Source: an uncultured Octadecabacter sp.
GTDB taxonomy: Bacteria; Pseudomonadota; Alphaproteobacteria; Rhodobacterales; Rhodobacteraceae
Assembly (NCBI GenBank): GCA_937891785.1
Contig: CALAGN010000013.1
Location: 1-38,981 of the forward strand
DNA: 38,981 nt
Direction of reading: 5' to 3'
Part shown: one piece after another, positions 24,731 through 32,590 of the stretch
How positions within the stretch are numbered: position 1 is the first letter of the stretch
Layout of the letters: each line of letters starts with the position of its first letter
Notes under the pieces: model-generated
The model's input: only the letters and a program-made list of their open reading frames with translations
Told to the model about the DNA's origin: nothing
Databases searched by the model: none
Made by a program: the position numbers and the translations under genes

Positions 24731-26086
24731 ATGCCTAAAATTGTACTCGTCGGCGCAGGAAGCCTGCAATTCGGTTCCGGTATGTTGGGAGATATCTTTC
24801 AATCTGCCCATCTGAGTGATGCCCAAATCATCCTCAATGACATCAACGAAGCGGCAGCCAAGCGCACCGAAGATGTGGCAAATGCCTATATCAAGGAAAA
24901 CGGGCTGAAGCAGGTCGTCAGCGTTGAAGCCAACCTTGCATCGGCCCTGCCCGGCGCGGATTTCGTTGTTATTTCCATCGAAGTCGGGGATCGGTTTGCC
25001 CTCTGGGACATGGATTGGAAAATCCCGCAGCAATATGGGGTCGGCCAAGTTTACGGCGAAAACGGCGGCCCCGGTGGGCTGTTCCACGCGCTACGAATCA
25101 TCCCGCCAATCCTCGAGATTTGCGGCAAAGTGATGGAGCACGCGCCAAACGCTACCGTGTTCAACTATTCCAACCCGATGAGCCGGATCACCACGACCGT
25201 GCATCGCGCCTATCCCGGCATCAAATTCATCGGCATGTGCCACGAGATCGCATCGCTCGAACGGCACCTGCCGCCGCTTCTGGGTGTCGCGCGTGACAAA
25301 ATCCACTACCGCGCGGGCGGGTTAAACCACTTCTCGGTGATGACCGACGTTACTTATGTGGACAGCGGCAAGTCAGCCTATGACGATGTGCGCGCCAAGG
25401 CCGAAGGGTATTTCAGCACCCAGCCGGGTTATTGCGAAATCCTGCAAGCCTCGCGTAAGACAGGCAAGGCCGTGGACACCGAAGGCTGGATGGATATCGA
25501 CCTAAGCCATATTACCGATGTGCGCCCGTGGTCCGACCGCTGGCTGTTCAAGGTGATCCTCGACACTTTCGGGGCGCTGCCGATCACCTATGACAGCCAT
25601 TTTGGCGAATATATCCAATGGGCGCATGATTGTTCCGACCACCGCGGAATCCTTGATTTCTACACCTACTACCGCAACTACCTTGGCCATGTGACGCCCA
25701 CGATTGAAAAGGACCTGCACGAACGGGTCGTCCCGATCATCGAAGGGCTGGTCACCGGCAACGCCTACGAAGAAGCCGCCGTGAACATTCCCAACGCCGG
25801 TTTTATCAAGGATTTGCCCGACTGGATCGCCGTCGAAGTCCCCGCCAATGTGGACAAGGACGGTGTGCATGGCATCGCCGTGGACATCCCCGCCGGCATC
25901 CGTGGCCTCCTGTCCAACCAGATCGGCATCCACAACATGACCGCCGAGGCGATCTTGCAGAAGAAAAAAGACCTCGTCGTGCAAGCGCTACTGGTCGATC
26001 CGGTCGTGACCGTGTCCAAGGGTATCCCCGAACTTGTCGATCACATGATCGCCGAACAGGGTCCGTGGCTTGATTATTTGAAGTGA
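24731..26086 (+). CDS. Glycoside hydrolase family 4 (NAD+/Mn2+-dependent alpha-glycosidase)
   Basis: 451 residues, full length for GH4. N-terminal NAD-binding strand IVLVGAGSLQFGSGM (GAGS at 8-11). The metal ligands are Cys170 in GMCHEI and His200 in GGLNHFS, and FNYSNPMSRITT is the conserved substrate region, so it should be active. GH4 enzymes cleave alpha-glucosides, alpha-galactosides or glucuronides by an NAD-dependent oxidation-elimination route; the substrate cannot be assigned. AGGAG lies 9 bases before ATG 24731. It stands alone, without sugar transporter or regulator apart from the XRE gene further on, and is followed by a strong hairpin. Confidence 0.9.
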   Translation: MPKIVLVGAGSLQFGSGMLGDIFQSAHLSDAQIILNDINEAAAKRTEDVANAYIKENGLKQVVSVEANLASALPGADFVVISIEVGDRFALWDMDWKIPQQYGVGQVYGENGGPGGLFHALRIIPPILEICGKVMEHAPNATVFNYSNPMSRITTTVHRAYPGIKFIGMCHEIASLERHLPPLLGVARDKIHYRAGGLNHFSVMTDVTYVDSGKSAYDDVRAKAEGYFSTQPGYCEILQASRKTGKAVDTEGWMDIDLSHITDVRPWSDRWLFKVILDTFGALPITYDSHFGEYIQWAHDCSDHRGILDFYTYYRNYLGHVTPTIEKDLHERVVPIIEGLVTGNAYEEAAVNIPNAGFIKDLPDWIAVEVPANVDKDGVHGIAVDIPAGIRGLLSNQIGIHNMTAEAILQKKKDLVVQALLVDPVVTVSKGIPELVDHMIAEQGPWLDYLK

Positions 26087-26093
26087 TGTGAAT

Positions 26094-26123
26094 GAAAGGG
26101 CCAGCGAAATCGTCGGCCCTTTC
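26094..26123 (+). terminator. Hairpin after the GH4 gene
   Basis: GAAAGGGCC (26094-26102) and GGCCCTTTC (26115-26123) form a perfect 9-bp stem with a 12-base loop, 7 bases after the GH4 stop. There is no T-run after it, so it may act as a transcript-end stabiliser rather than a classic terminator. Confidence 0.6.
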
Positions 26124-26252
26124 GGCGATCGGCATGTTCTACCTTTCGGACGAACCCAACATTTGAACAGTTGACTCAATCGGTGGCATCCAAGGACGTC
26201 TGCGACATCTATTCCCGTAGGTTCTTTGGCTTGTTGGGCTTAGCCTATCACC

Positions 26253-26597
26253 TCAATAATCAAGCGAAATGTTTACCTTTTCGGGCGCAATCCCCGCCAG
26301 TTTTGCAATACGCACTCTTGCTTCTGAGATAACTTCGGGAAGGGTGAGGTCAGTGTCCTGTCGCTTTTCCGTTAGATCAGTCGACGGCGCACCATGCCAA
26401 CTCACGCCAGATTCAAGGTAATCCAACGGTGCATCCAAAGCGTCACCAAGTGCCATCAAGTTCTCAGGGCGAGGTTCTGTGTTTCCTTGCTCCCAATTCC
26501 ACACACAAGTGGTGGTTACTCCTACTTTCTTAGCAAGAGCCGTTTTTGAAAGTCGACGGTGTTCTCGAAGTGCCTGTAGGCGATCTGAAAATGCCAT
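26253..26597 (-). CDS. XRE-family helix-turn-helix transcriptional regulator
   Basis: 114 residues from ATG 26597, with GGAG about 9 bases upstream (a GTG one codon earlier is also possible). Residues 5-62 form a Cro/C1-type HTH: DRLQALREHRRLSKTALAKK, then VGVTTTCVWNWEQGNTEPRP and LMALGDALDAPLDYL. The C-terminal part (65-114) is charged and predicted helical, with no known effector domain. It could control itself through the AT-rich repeats upstream. No partner gene lies beside it, so it is not clearly an antitoxin. Confidence 0.85.
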   Translation of the reverse strand: MAFSDRLQALREHRRLSKTALAKKVGVTTTCVWNWEQGNTEPRPENLMALGDALDAPLDYLESGVSWHGAPSTDLTEKRQDTDLTLPEVISEARVRIAKLAGIAPEKVNISLDY

Positions 26598-26600
26598 CAC

Positions 26601-26832
26601 TGTTTCTCCATTTGGTGAATTCGATGACCTTTATGTAAATGCGAGCCTGCGTTTTGCAAGTAATAATATTAATTAATGTTACTTATTTTGACTTATTGTC
26701 ACTTATTTTGAATTTCAGCACATAAGCGACAACCAGGGTAAGTGTCCGCTTCGCGAGTTTATTCGCTCAAACAAATGTGCCTGACCTTCCAAAACGTGTC
26801 GAACTCTGGGAAGCTTTTTCGGCCCTCTGCCC
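26601..26832. other. AT-rich region upstream of the XRE gene
   Basis: 232 bases without a gene between the XRE start and the dapB stop. Roughly 26655-26712 is far more AT-rich than the surroundings. It contains three tandem 10-base repeats and a partly symmetrical AAGTAA...TTACTT element (26659-26685), suggesting an operator or foreign DNA. The rest (26713-26832) shows nothing I can name. Confidence 0.6.
26681..26710. repeat. Three tandem decamer repeats upstream of the XRE gene
   Basis: ACTTATTTTG (26681-26690), ACTTATTGTC (26691-26700) and ACTTATTTTG (26701-26710) follow without gaps. The period of 10 bases is about one helical turn, so a protein binding each copy would sit on one face of the DNA, and the phased A/T runs should bend it. 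The array lies 84-113 bases upstream of the XRE ATG. Confidence 0.8.
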
Positions 26833-27642
26833 CTACAACCCCAACACATCCACCATATCGTATTCACCCGGTTTCTGCCCCTGCCCCCACAGCGCGGCCT
26901 TGAGCGCACCGCGCGCGAACACCGCGCGGTCCGTCGCTACGTGGCGCAGGGTGATCCGTTCTCCGGCGGCGGCGAACAGCACGTCGTGTTCGCCGACGAT
27001 GTCACCGCCACGGATCGCTGTGAAACCGATGTCACCGCGTTTGCGCGCACCGGTGATCCCGTCTCGCCCGCTGTCGCGCACATCGGCCAGCGATACGCCG
27101 CGCCCTTGGGCGGCAGCTTCGCCCAGCATCAGGGCGGTGCCAGACGGGGCATCCACCTTTTGGTTATGATGCGCCTCGATCACTTCGATATCGAAATCTT
27201 CGTCCAGCGCAGCGGCAACTTTCTTGGTCAACTGCACCAAAAGGTTCACACCCAAAGACATATTTCCCGCCCGCACAATCACGGCATGATGCGCGGCGGC
27301 CTTGATCTTGAGCAAATCATCATCCGACAGCCCTGTGGTGCCAATCACATGCACCGCGCGGGCCTGCGCGGCCAATCCGGCAAATTCAACAGTCGCGGCG
27401 GGGGACGTGAAATCAATCACCGCCTGCGCGCGGGCAAACACCGCCACGGGATCGTCAGTAACCGAAATGCCCAGCGCGGCACCGCCCATCGCTTCGCCTA
27501 CGTCGCGGCCAATCCAATCGTGACCCGCGCGTTCGACCACGCCAACCAGCTTGGCCTTATCAGACGCCGCAACCATTTTGATTAACATCTGCCCCATACG
27601 CCCCGAAGCGCCGGTGATGACTATTCCGTCCTGATGCTGCAT
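26833..27642 (-). CDS. dapB: 4-hydroxy-tetrahydrodipicolinate reductase
   Basis: 269 residues from ATG 27642, the usual length; the longer frame to GTG 27663 adds only a poor N-terminus, and GGGAAAA is well placed for 27642. N-terminal NAD(P)-binding [15 protein letters not shown], later [14 protein letters not shown], the catalytic [16 protein letters not shown] with the His-His and Lys, and [12 protein letters not shown]. It reduces 4-hydroxy-tetrahydrodipicolinate in the diaminopimelate route to lysine and peptidoglycan. Divergent from rbfA. Confidence 0.96.
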   Translation of the reverse strand: MQHQDGIVITGASGRMGQMLIKMVAASDKAKLVGVVERAGHDWIGRDVGEAMGGAALGISVTDDPVAVFARAQAVIDFTSPAATVEFAGLAAQARAVHVIGTTGLSDDDLLKIKAAAHHAVIVRAGNMSLGVNLLVQLTKKVAAALDEDFDIEVIEAHHNQKVDAPSGTALMLGEAAAQGRGVSLADVRDSGRDGITGARKRGDIGFTAIRGGDIVGEHDVLFAAAGERITLRHVATDRAVFARGALKAALWGQGQKPGEYDMVDVLGL

Positions 27643-27725
27643 GTCTTTTCCCATTTCCGTCACGTCTTTGTCACCCGATCAAGGCACCGCTTGGCAAGCG
27701 TTACGCAATTCCTTACATGGGCCAT

Positions 27726-28121
27726 ATGGCAAAGAACAGATCACACGAGGGGCGCGCCCCTTCCCAACGGCAACTGCGGGTCGGAGAATTGATCCGGCGC
27801 AGGCTGTCAGAAGTCCTTCAGCGCGGCGAGGTCCATGACCTCGAACTGGGGCGCATGATGATTACCGTTGGCGAAGTGCGGGTCACGCCCGACCTGTCCA
27901 TCGCCACGGCCTATGTGCTGCCCTTGGGCGGGGACGGTGCCGAAGAGGCCCTGCTTGCCCTGCGCAAGAACAAAGGCGAACTGCGCCATCAGGTGTCCAA
28001 AGCGCTCGCGCTGAAACATGTGCCGGACCTGCGGTTCTTTATCGACGAGACATTCGATCGGATGGATCACACCCGCGCATTGCTTGCCGACGAACACGTG
28101 CGCCAAGATCTGGACGACTGA
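27726..28121 (+). CDS. rbfA: Ribosome-binding factor A
   Basis: 131 residues. KH-like fold with QLRVGELIRRRLSEVLQRGE, then MITVGEVRVTPDLSIATAYV and RHQVSKALALKHVPDLRFF, ending in DEHVRQDLDD. RbfA binds 30S subunits late in maturation, at the 5' helix of 16S rRNA. ATG 27726 (MAKNRSHEG) is preferred over ATG 27717, though no clear ribosome-binding site is visible for either. The stop and the next ATG share a base (TGATG), so the downstream glycosidase is coupled to it. Confidence 0.94.
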   Translation: MAKNRSHEGRAPSQRQLRVGELIRRRLSEVLQRGEVHDLELGRMMITVGEVRVTPDLSIATAYVLPLGGDGAEEALLALRKNKGELRHQVSKALALKHVPDLRFFIDETFDRMDHTRALLADEHVRQDLDD

Positions 28122-28861
28122 TGCTGCGGCTTGCCGCCCTCTTTGGTATCCTTGCTGCACCTGTTTGGGCGGTTGACTGTTCCGACATCACCCACCTTGG
28201 CCAATCTTACACCATTTGCGAAGTAATCCCAGCGAACGATGATCTGCAGCTGTTTCTGCGCGATGCGAACGGTGGCATCCTTGGTACGTTCAGCGCGATC
28301 CAAACTGACACCGGCCGCAATCTGCTATTCGCCATGAACGCGGGCATGTATCACGCCGATCGTGCGCCAGTTGGGCTTTATATCGAGGAAGGCATTGAAG
28401 AAATGCGCGTCATTCCCACTGCGGGGCCGGGCAATTTCGGGCTGCTGCCAAACGGAATATTCTGCGTACGTGACGGATTTGCTTACGTCGTCGAAACAGG
28501 CGACTACCTGAACGATACACCGCCCTGTATTTTCGCCAGCCAATCTGGCCCACTGCTTGTGGAAGGCGGAAATCTTCACCCGCGCGTGATCCCGAATGGC
28601 ACGTCGCGGCTTTATCGCAACGGGGTTGGCAGCGACACCACAGGTGAACGGGTCACCTTTGCAATTTCCAACGAACCCGTGAATTTCCACGACTTTGCCA
28701 CACTGTTTCGTGACACGCTGGGCCTGCCTAATGCGCTGTATTTTGATGGCAAGGTCAGCCGCCTTTACGCGCCCGAATTGGGCCGTGACGATTTCGGGTG
28801 GCAGATGGGGCCGATGGTCGGCGTGCTTGCCCCTGTTGACGGCACGAGCGGCAGCGACTAA
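28121..28861 (+). CDS. Exported phosphodiester glycosidase family protein (DUF2233/NAGPA-like)
   Basis: 246 residues with a signal peptide (residues 1-17, MLRLAALFGILAAPVWA). The family pattern is clear: LLFAMNAGMYHADRAPVGLY, later FGLLPNGIFCV, FASQSGPLLVEGG and RVTFAISNEPVNFHDFA, with ALYFDGKVSRLY near the end. Relatives include the NAGPA domain that removes GlcNAc from phosphodiesters, so a role in exopolysaccharide or cell-wall phosphodiester turnover is plausible but not shown. It is translationally coupled to rbfA and followed 30 bases later by truB, an odd companion for two RNA genes. Two Cys near the mature N-terminus may be paired. Confidence 0.85.
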   Translation: MLRLAALFGILAAPVWAVDCSDITHLGQSYTICEVIPANDDLQLFLRDANGGILGTFSAIQTDTGRNLLFAMNAGMYHADRAPVGLYIEEGIEEMRVIPTAGPGNFGLLPNGIFCVRDGFAYVVETGDYLNDTPPCIFASQSGPLLVEGGNLHPRVIPNGTSRLYRNGVGSDTTGERVTFAISNEPVNFHDFATLFRDTLGLPNALYFDGKVSRLYAPELGRDDFGWQMGPMVGVLAPVDGTSGSD

Positions 28862-28891
28862 TCCGCTCTTTTACCTGTAACGGAGACCTCA

Positions 28892-29794
28892 ATGGCACGC
28901 AAACGCAAGGGACGCGACATTTCCGGCTGGCTGGTCGTGGACAAGCCCGCGGGCATTACCTCGACGTCCGTTGTGAACAAGGTGCGCTGGGCGTTTGACG
29001 CCAAAAAAGCGGGCCATGCGGGCACGCTTGACCCTGATGCAACCGGCGTTTTGGCCGTGGCGTTGGGCGAAGCGACTAAAACTGTCCCCTACATCACCGA
29101 TGCGCTCAAGGCCTACACGTTCACCATCCGCCTTGGGCAGGCCACCAATACCGATGACGCCGAAGGCGAAGTTACGGCCAGCAGCGACACGCGCCCTACC
29201 GACGATGAGATCAAAGCAGCGTTGGGTCAGTTCGTTGGCGATATCATGCAAGTTCCGCCCTTGTTTTCCGCCGTGAAAATCGACGGAGAACGCGCTTACA
29301 AACGCGCCCGCGACGGCGAAGACTTCGAGATCGCCGCCCGCCCCCTTTGGGTTGAGGAACTGTTGCTGATCGACCGTCCCGATGCCGATCATGTCACGCT
29401 TGAAATGACCTGCGGCAAGGGCGGCTATGTGCGCGCAATTGCGCGCGATTTGGGTGCGGCCCTTGGCTGTTTCGGCCACGTCCGCGAACTCCGCCGTAAC
29501 TGGTCCGGCCCGTTCGATGTGGCTGACGGCGTGACGCTAGCGAAAATCGAAGCGCTGGCAAGATCGCCGGAGATTGATGCCTTCTTGCGCCCGCTTGAAG
29601 AAGGCCTGCAGGACCTGCCGCAGGTCTATTGCCCCGCCGATAGCGTCATCAAACTGCGCAATGGCAATCCAGCGATGGTCATGGGCGATGTGGAGTATGG
29701 TGACGAATGTTGGGCCTGCCACGATGGTCACGCAATCGCAGTCGGCATATTCAAAGGTGGCGAACTACACCCCAGCCGGGTTTTCGTCGCCTAG
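28892..29794 (+). CDS. truB: tRNA pseudouridine(55) synthase TruB
   Basis: 300 residues. It makes pseudouridine at position 55 in the T-loop of tRNAs. Seen: [14 protein letters not shown], the catalytic Asp47 in [31 protein letters not shown], and [16 protein letters not shown] upstream of ATG 28892. The C-terminal PUA-like part follows (about 230-300). Last complete backbone gene before the accessory block; its stop overlaps the VOC remnant by 4 bases. Confidence 0.96.
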   Translation: MARKRKGRDISGWLVVDKPAGITSTSVVNKVRWAFDAKKAGHAGTLDPDATGVLAVALGEATKTVPYITDALKAYTFTIRLGQATNTDDAEGEVTASSDTRPTDDEIKAALGQFVGDIMQVPPLFSAVKIDGERAYKRARDGEDFEIAARPLWVEELLLIDRPDADHVTLEMTCGKGGYVRAIARDLGAALGCFGHVRELRRNWSGPFDVADGVTLAKIEALARSPEIDAFLRPLEEGLQDLPQVYCPADSVIKLRNGNPAMVMGDVEYGDECWACHDGHAIAVGIFKGGELHPSRVFVA

Positions 29795-30148
29795 CGGTGC
29801 TGATCAATCAGGATCGGGTTGCCGTCGGGGTTGATTGCGACAAAACTTGCAGGGCCTTCAGTCCCTCCTTGCTCTTGCTCGATCGCAACTCCGGCATCCC
29901 TGAGGCCTAACTTGATCTTGCGCACGTCATCGAACGGGTCGACCGCGCCAGCACTTTGATCCCAACCGGGATTGAAGGTCAGCAAATTGCCCTCGAACAT
30001 TCCCTCAAACAGCCCCACGAGCGTGTCACCGTCCTTCATGATGGCATGACCGTGATTGGGATTAGTTAAAACCCAGCTTCTGATAGAACGCTTTGGAAAT
30101 CGCGAGGTTCTTGACGTTTAGGCTGATCGAAAATGCACCGAGCTTTAT
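29791..30148 (-). pseudogene. VOC/glyoxalase-like gene, disabled by a frameshift and a lost start
   Basis: The N-terminal part (KLGAFSISLNVKNLAISKAF, then YQKLGF) runs to a stop at 30062-30064. The rest continues in another frame as NPNHGHAIMKDGDTLVGLFE through LLTFNPGWDQ to IDQHR. Removing one base from the run at 30066-30071 (minus GTTTTAACTAAT) restores a single 110-120-residue VOC protein of the type seen in bleomycin-resistance/glyoxalase-like families. The expected initiator before KLGAF reads ATA (30148-30146) instead of ATG. Two independent lesions make a sequencing error unlikely to be the whole explanation. Frame 2 alone is open from 30039. Confidence 0.8.
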
Positions 30149-30789
30149 ACCGTTCTTCTTTTTGCGCCGACATCGACAACACCGCGTTTTCAGGCACCAT
30201 CGGCGTTCAGGTTCAAGAATTCGATTTCTGGATGTCTGGTACAAACGCAACGCTTGATATTGGCATTCCCGTTACTTTTGGTGCGGATGCCTTGACGTTT
30301 GGTGGAGGCTAAAGGTTCTCTGAAAGCGCCGAAGTCGCACTGTCGATCCCTACTATTGATGAGCCGTCGAGCACTTTGGACAAACCGATTTACATTCTGT
30401 CTGCCAGCCACGACGGCAGCCAATGGGGCGTCGAGCTTGACGCGTTGTGCGCAAACTTGAGTGGGGCCTTGGATATCGCCCAAGTGAGCGTCGTCGCACT
30501 TGGTGCAAACTACGGTATCGATGATACGTGGTCCGTCTGCTGCAACTACGCCCAAGCAGATCTTGATATCATTGAGGCGAGTAGCACGCGTTTGAGCGGT
30601 GCCTATAATGCCGGTACTTACGCCGTCTTCGCAGACTATTCTGTGAGCGAAATCGATGGTGCGCCGGACGATCTTCGGGGTGTGACAATTGGTTTCTCGA
30701 TGGACTTTGGCGGCAAGCCAACGACGCATGAAACAACAAGAAAAAGAAGGTCTCACCTTTTGGTGGGGCTTCTTTGTGTCGCGTTATAG
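30133..30789 (+). pseudogene. Remnant of an outer-membrane beta-barrel-like protein gene
   Basis: One frame runs from about 30171 (ADIDNTAFSGTIGVQVQEF) to TAG 30789, interrupted by TAA 30310-30312. The second part (from about 30313) includes ALGANYGIDDTWSVCCNYAQ and NAGTYAVFADYSVSEIDG, ending GVTIGFSMDFGG. Alternating polar/hydrophobic strands and a final GFxMDFGG strand suggest a porin-like barrel C-terminus. ATG 30133 is in frame, but the codons before 30171 overlap the start of the VOC gene and look like junction sequence. The first half of a barrel is missing. A shorter ORF (30376-30789) exists but starts mid-domain. Family unproven. Confidence 0.6.
30742..30775 (+). terminator. Imperfect terminator hairpin at the end of the beta-barrel remnant
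   Basis: AAGAAG...CACC (left arm) pairs with GGTG...CTTCTT (right arm) around TTTT, with wobble pairs and one bulge between the two short helices, ending in CTTCTTT. It lies inside the last codons of the remnant's frame, so the old stop was probably upstream, before the frame was extended by decay. Confidence 0.5.
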
Positions 30790-31512
30790 GTGGGCCGTCA
30801 GCCGGCCTTCACCCACGCCGAACTGATGACGCTGTCGCAGCGTTTCACAATGGGCCCTCACGAGGGTCGGGCGCAAGGTGATATGCCACGTCTGCTGTGC
30901 AATTGGCGCGCGCTGGGCAAATGCTGCGCAGCTAAGCACTGCTAGATTCGCACCCTTTTCGGGGTCACGGACAGACTGATAGCGGATTGCCTCGCACCCA
31001 TCGCCGCGCAGGGTATCGGCAAGCGTCAGACAGTCGGAATAGTCATCGGGATGCGCCCACCGCCCCCGTACACGCATGACCGGATCGGTCAGATCGACCG
31101 CCACAGCAGCGCGAATATCCGCCTGCACTGCCGTGTGTTCCACGGGTCTGCGCGGCATCGGCGTGTCCGGCGAGGCACCAAAAAATGCCAAAGCGCCCCA
31201 GATGCTTTCAACTACAGCTGTCAGTGCGCTTTCAGCCCCATACCAAACCCCCGGCGTTTGTCCCGCACGCCCAAACCGCGATGCGTGCGGATAGCAGCCA
31301 TAACGAAACGGCGACCAGAATTGATAGGCGAGATGCTGGCAGGATTCGGGCACGGGCGGCTTGGACTCTTCAAGGATATGCTCAAGCACGGCATGTTCGG
31401 GATCGGTATCAACAATGCGCACTGTGGCAGACCGATACTGCCCTTCGATCAATCGCCAGACATTGCCATGATACGGCGCGTAGGGCGTATCAGGTCGGGG
31501 CACGGGCAGCAT
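30784..31512 (-). CDS. RES-domain toxin of a RES-Xre toxin-antitoxin module
   Basis: 242 residues from ATG 31512, 23 bases inside the antitoxin gene (a TTG one codon earlier is possible). RES core: Arg20 in NVWRLIEG, SRFGRAGQTPGVWYGAESAL with Glu94, and TAVVESIWG with Glu102. Characterised RES toxins such as MbcT and Res degrade NAD+ and stop growth. This protein is longer at both ends than minimal RES domains of about 150-190 residues. Translated together with the antitoxin encoded just upstream, the usual order for this family. Functional in a TA sense if the antitoxin is intact, which it appears to be. Confidence 0.87.
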   Translation of the reverse strand: MLPVPRPDTPYAPYHGNVWRLIEGQYRSATVRIVDTDPEHAVLEHILEESKPPVPESCQHLAYQFWSPFRYGCYPHASRFGRAGQTPGVWYGAESALTAVVESIWGALAFFGASPDTPMPRRPVEHTAVQADIRAAVAVDLTDPVMRVRGRWAHPDDYSDCLTLADTLRGDGCEAIRYQSVRDPEKGANLAVLSCAAFAQRAPIAQQTWHITLRPTLVRAHCETLRQRHQFGVGEGRLTAHL

Positions 31513-31870
31513 CAAGGTAGTTCATCACGCCGATTAGCCCTGCCGCCTGCGCGATAAGCGCGCGAGGTGCGCCATGTAGGTCACTATTTGCATTTTCCAT
31601 CCACCCCTTAATCGTGTCGGGATCGCCCCCCGCAATCGCATCAAGCGAACGGAACAAACGCACCAGACAGGCGGCCAGCTCAAACGGTTTCCCGCCAAGG
31701 TCGTAACCGCCATCTTTCATGCGCGACACGGTGGGTTCGCTGACGCCAATCACTTCGGCCAGTTCCTTTTGGGTCAGACCCAATTCACGCGCCGCATTCA
31801 CAGCCGCCTTGGCAAGCACACGCCACCGCGAGAGGCTGGCATCATATACGGATTTGGTTTTAAGCTGCAT
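31490..31870 (-). CDS. Xre/MbcA/ParS antitoxin of the RES-Xre module
   Basis: 126 residues from ATG 31870, with AGGAGG at ideal spacing. The N-terminal HTH region carries LAKAAVNAARELGLTQKELA, then EVIGVSEPTVSRMKDGGYDL. The C-terminal toxin-binding part resembles the MbcA/ParS/Xre domain, with IKGWMENANSDLHGAP followed by AAGLIGVMNYLDAA. It should cap the RES active site and repress its own promoter. Its 3' end overlaps the toxin start. Confidence 0.87.
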   Translation of the reverse strand: MQLKTKSVYDASLSRWRVLAKAAVNAARELGLTQKELAEVIGVSEPTVSRMKDGGYDLGGKPFELAACLVRLFRSLDAIAGGDPDTIKGWMENANSDLHGAPRALIAQAAGLIGVMNYLDAARAPT

Positions 31871-31961
31871 CACGTACCTCCTGAGCAATGAATATCTATT
31901 TTCTTTCCACAGAAATTAATAGCCTCCGTGACGCCACGCAATCAGCTTGCTAAACATCCCC
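31871..31961. promoter_or_regulatory. Divergent promoter region of the RES-Xre operon and DUF1643 gene
   Basis: An AT-rich stretch (about 31886-31922) contains a partly symmetrical element, on minus CTATTAATTTCT followed 4 bases later by AAAGAAAATAG (imperfect arms). It is the best candidate for autoregulation by the Xre antitoxin. AGGAGG for the antitoxin lies at 31876-31881. Confidence 0.5.
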
Positions 31962-32483
31962 ATGATCATCCGCACACACATTAAGGGCGATGCGCCCTCA
32001 ACTGCCGTTTATTCGCCTTGCGAAAGCTATCGCTACAGCCTTGACCGCGTGTGGGATCCCGCGGGGCGAAAGGTGCTGTTTGTGATGTTAAACCCTTCGA
32101 CGGCGACCGAAGTGCAGAACGATCCCACCGTCGAACGCTGCGAAAGGCGGGCACGTGCGCTGGGCTTTGGCGGCTTTTGTGTGACGAATATTTTTGCTTG
32201 GCGCGACACTGACCCGCGCAAGATGCGTGCAGCCGCAGACCCCGTCGGCCCCGCCAATGATGACAAAATCCGCGAAGGGGCCGCTTGGGCGGATCAGGTT
32301 ATGGCCGCTTGGGGCGCACATGGCGAACATCTAGGGCGCGGTCTGACCGTCGAGACCCTGTTACGCGCCACGGGCCGGCCGCTGTTTCATCTGGGCCTTA
32401 CGAAGGCAGGCCACCCAAAGCACCCACTTTATATCGCTTATACGCAACAGCCGGCGCCTTGGCTGCCCAGCGCCGCTGATTAA
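31962..32483 (+). CDS. DUF1643 family protein
   Basis: 173 residues from ATG 31962; TTG 31947 is an alternative and no clear ribosome-binding site is visible for either. Family motifs: YRYSLDRVWDPAG, FVMLNPSTATEVQNDPTVER, FGGFCVTNIFAWRDTDP and WGAHG. DUF1643 is a cytoplasmic family of unknown function, often found in mobile or accessory regions. It is divergent from the RES-Xre pair, and the two may share a control region. Confidence 0.85.
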   Translation: MIIRTHIKGDAPSTAVYSPCESYRYSLDRVWDPAGRKVLFVMLNPSTATEVQNDPTVERCERRARALGFGGFCVTNIFAWRDTDPRKMRAAADPVGPANDDKIREGAAWADQVMAAWGAHGEHLGRGLTVETLLRATGRPLFHLGLTKAGHPKHPLYIAYTQQPAPWLPSAAD

Positions 32484-32590
32484 CCATTCTGCAACTTTCG
32501 GTGCCGCGTTTATCGCGACAAATGATATAGGATTTCTTGAAAATCATAGTGGCCCAAAGCAGGTCATCCCCTCATGAAATCGAGAACGCA

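Noticed and set aside
24724-24738. Possible 4-codon leader peptide (ATG ACC AAT GCC TAA) before the GH4 gene
   Set aside because: The ribosome-binding site is too close to its ATG and ideally spaced for ATG 24731, so the overlap is probably chance.
27302-27523. 73-codon frame opposite dapB
   Set aside because: It is an Ala/Ser/Thr-rich antisense shadow of dapB.
31719-31919. 66-codon frame on plus, opposite the antitoxin
   Set aside because: It is a shadow of the Xre antitoxin gene with no ribosome-binding site.
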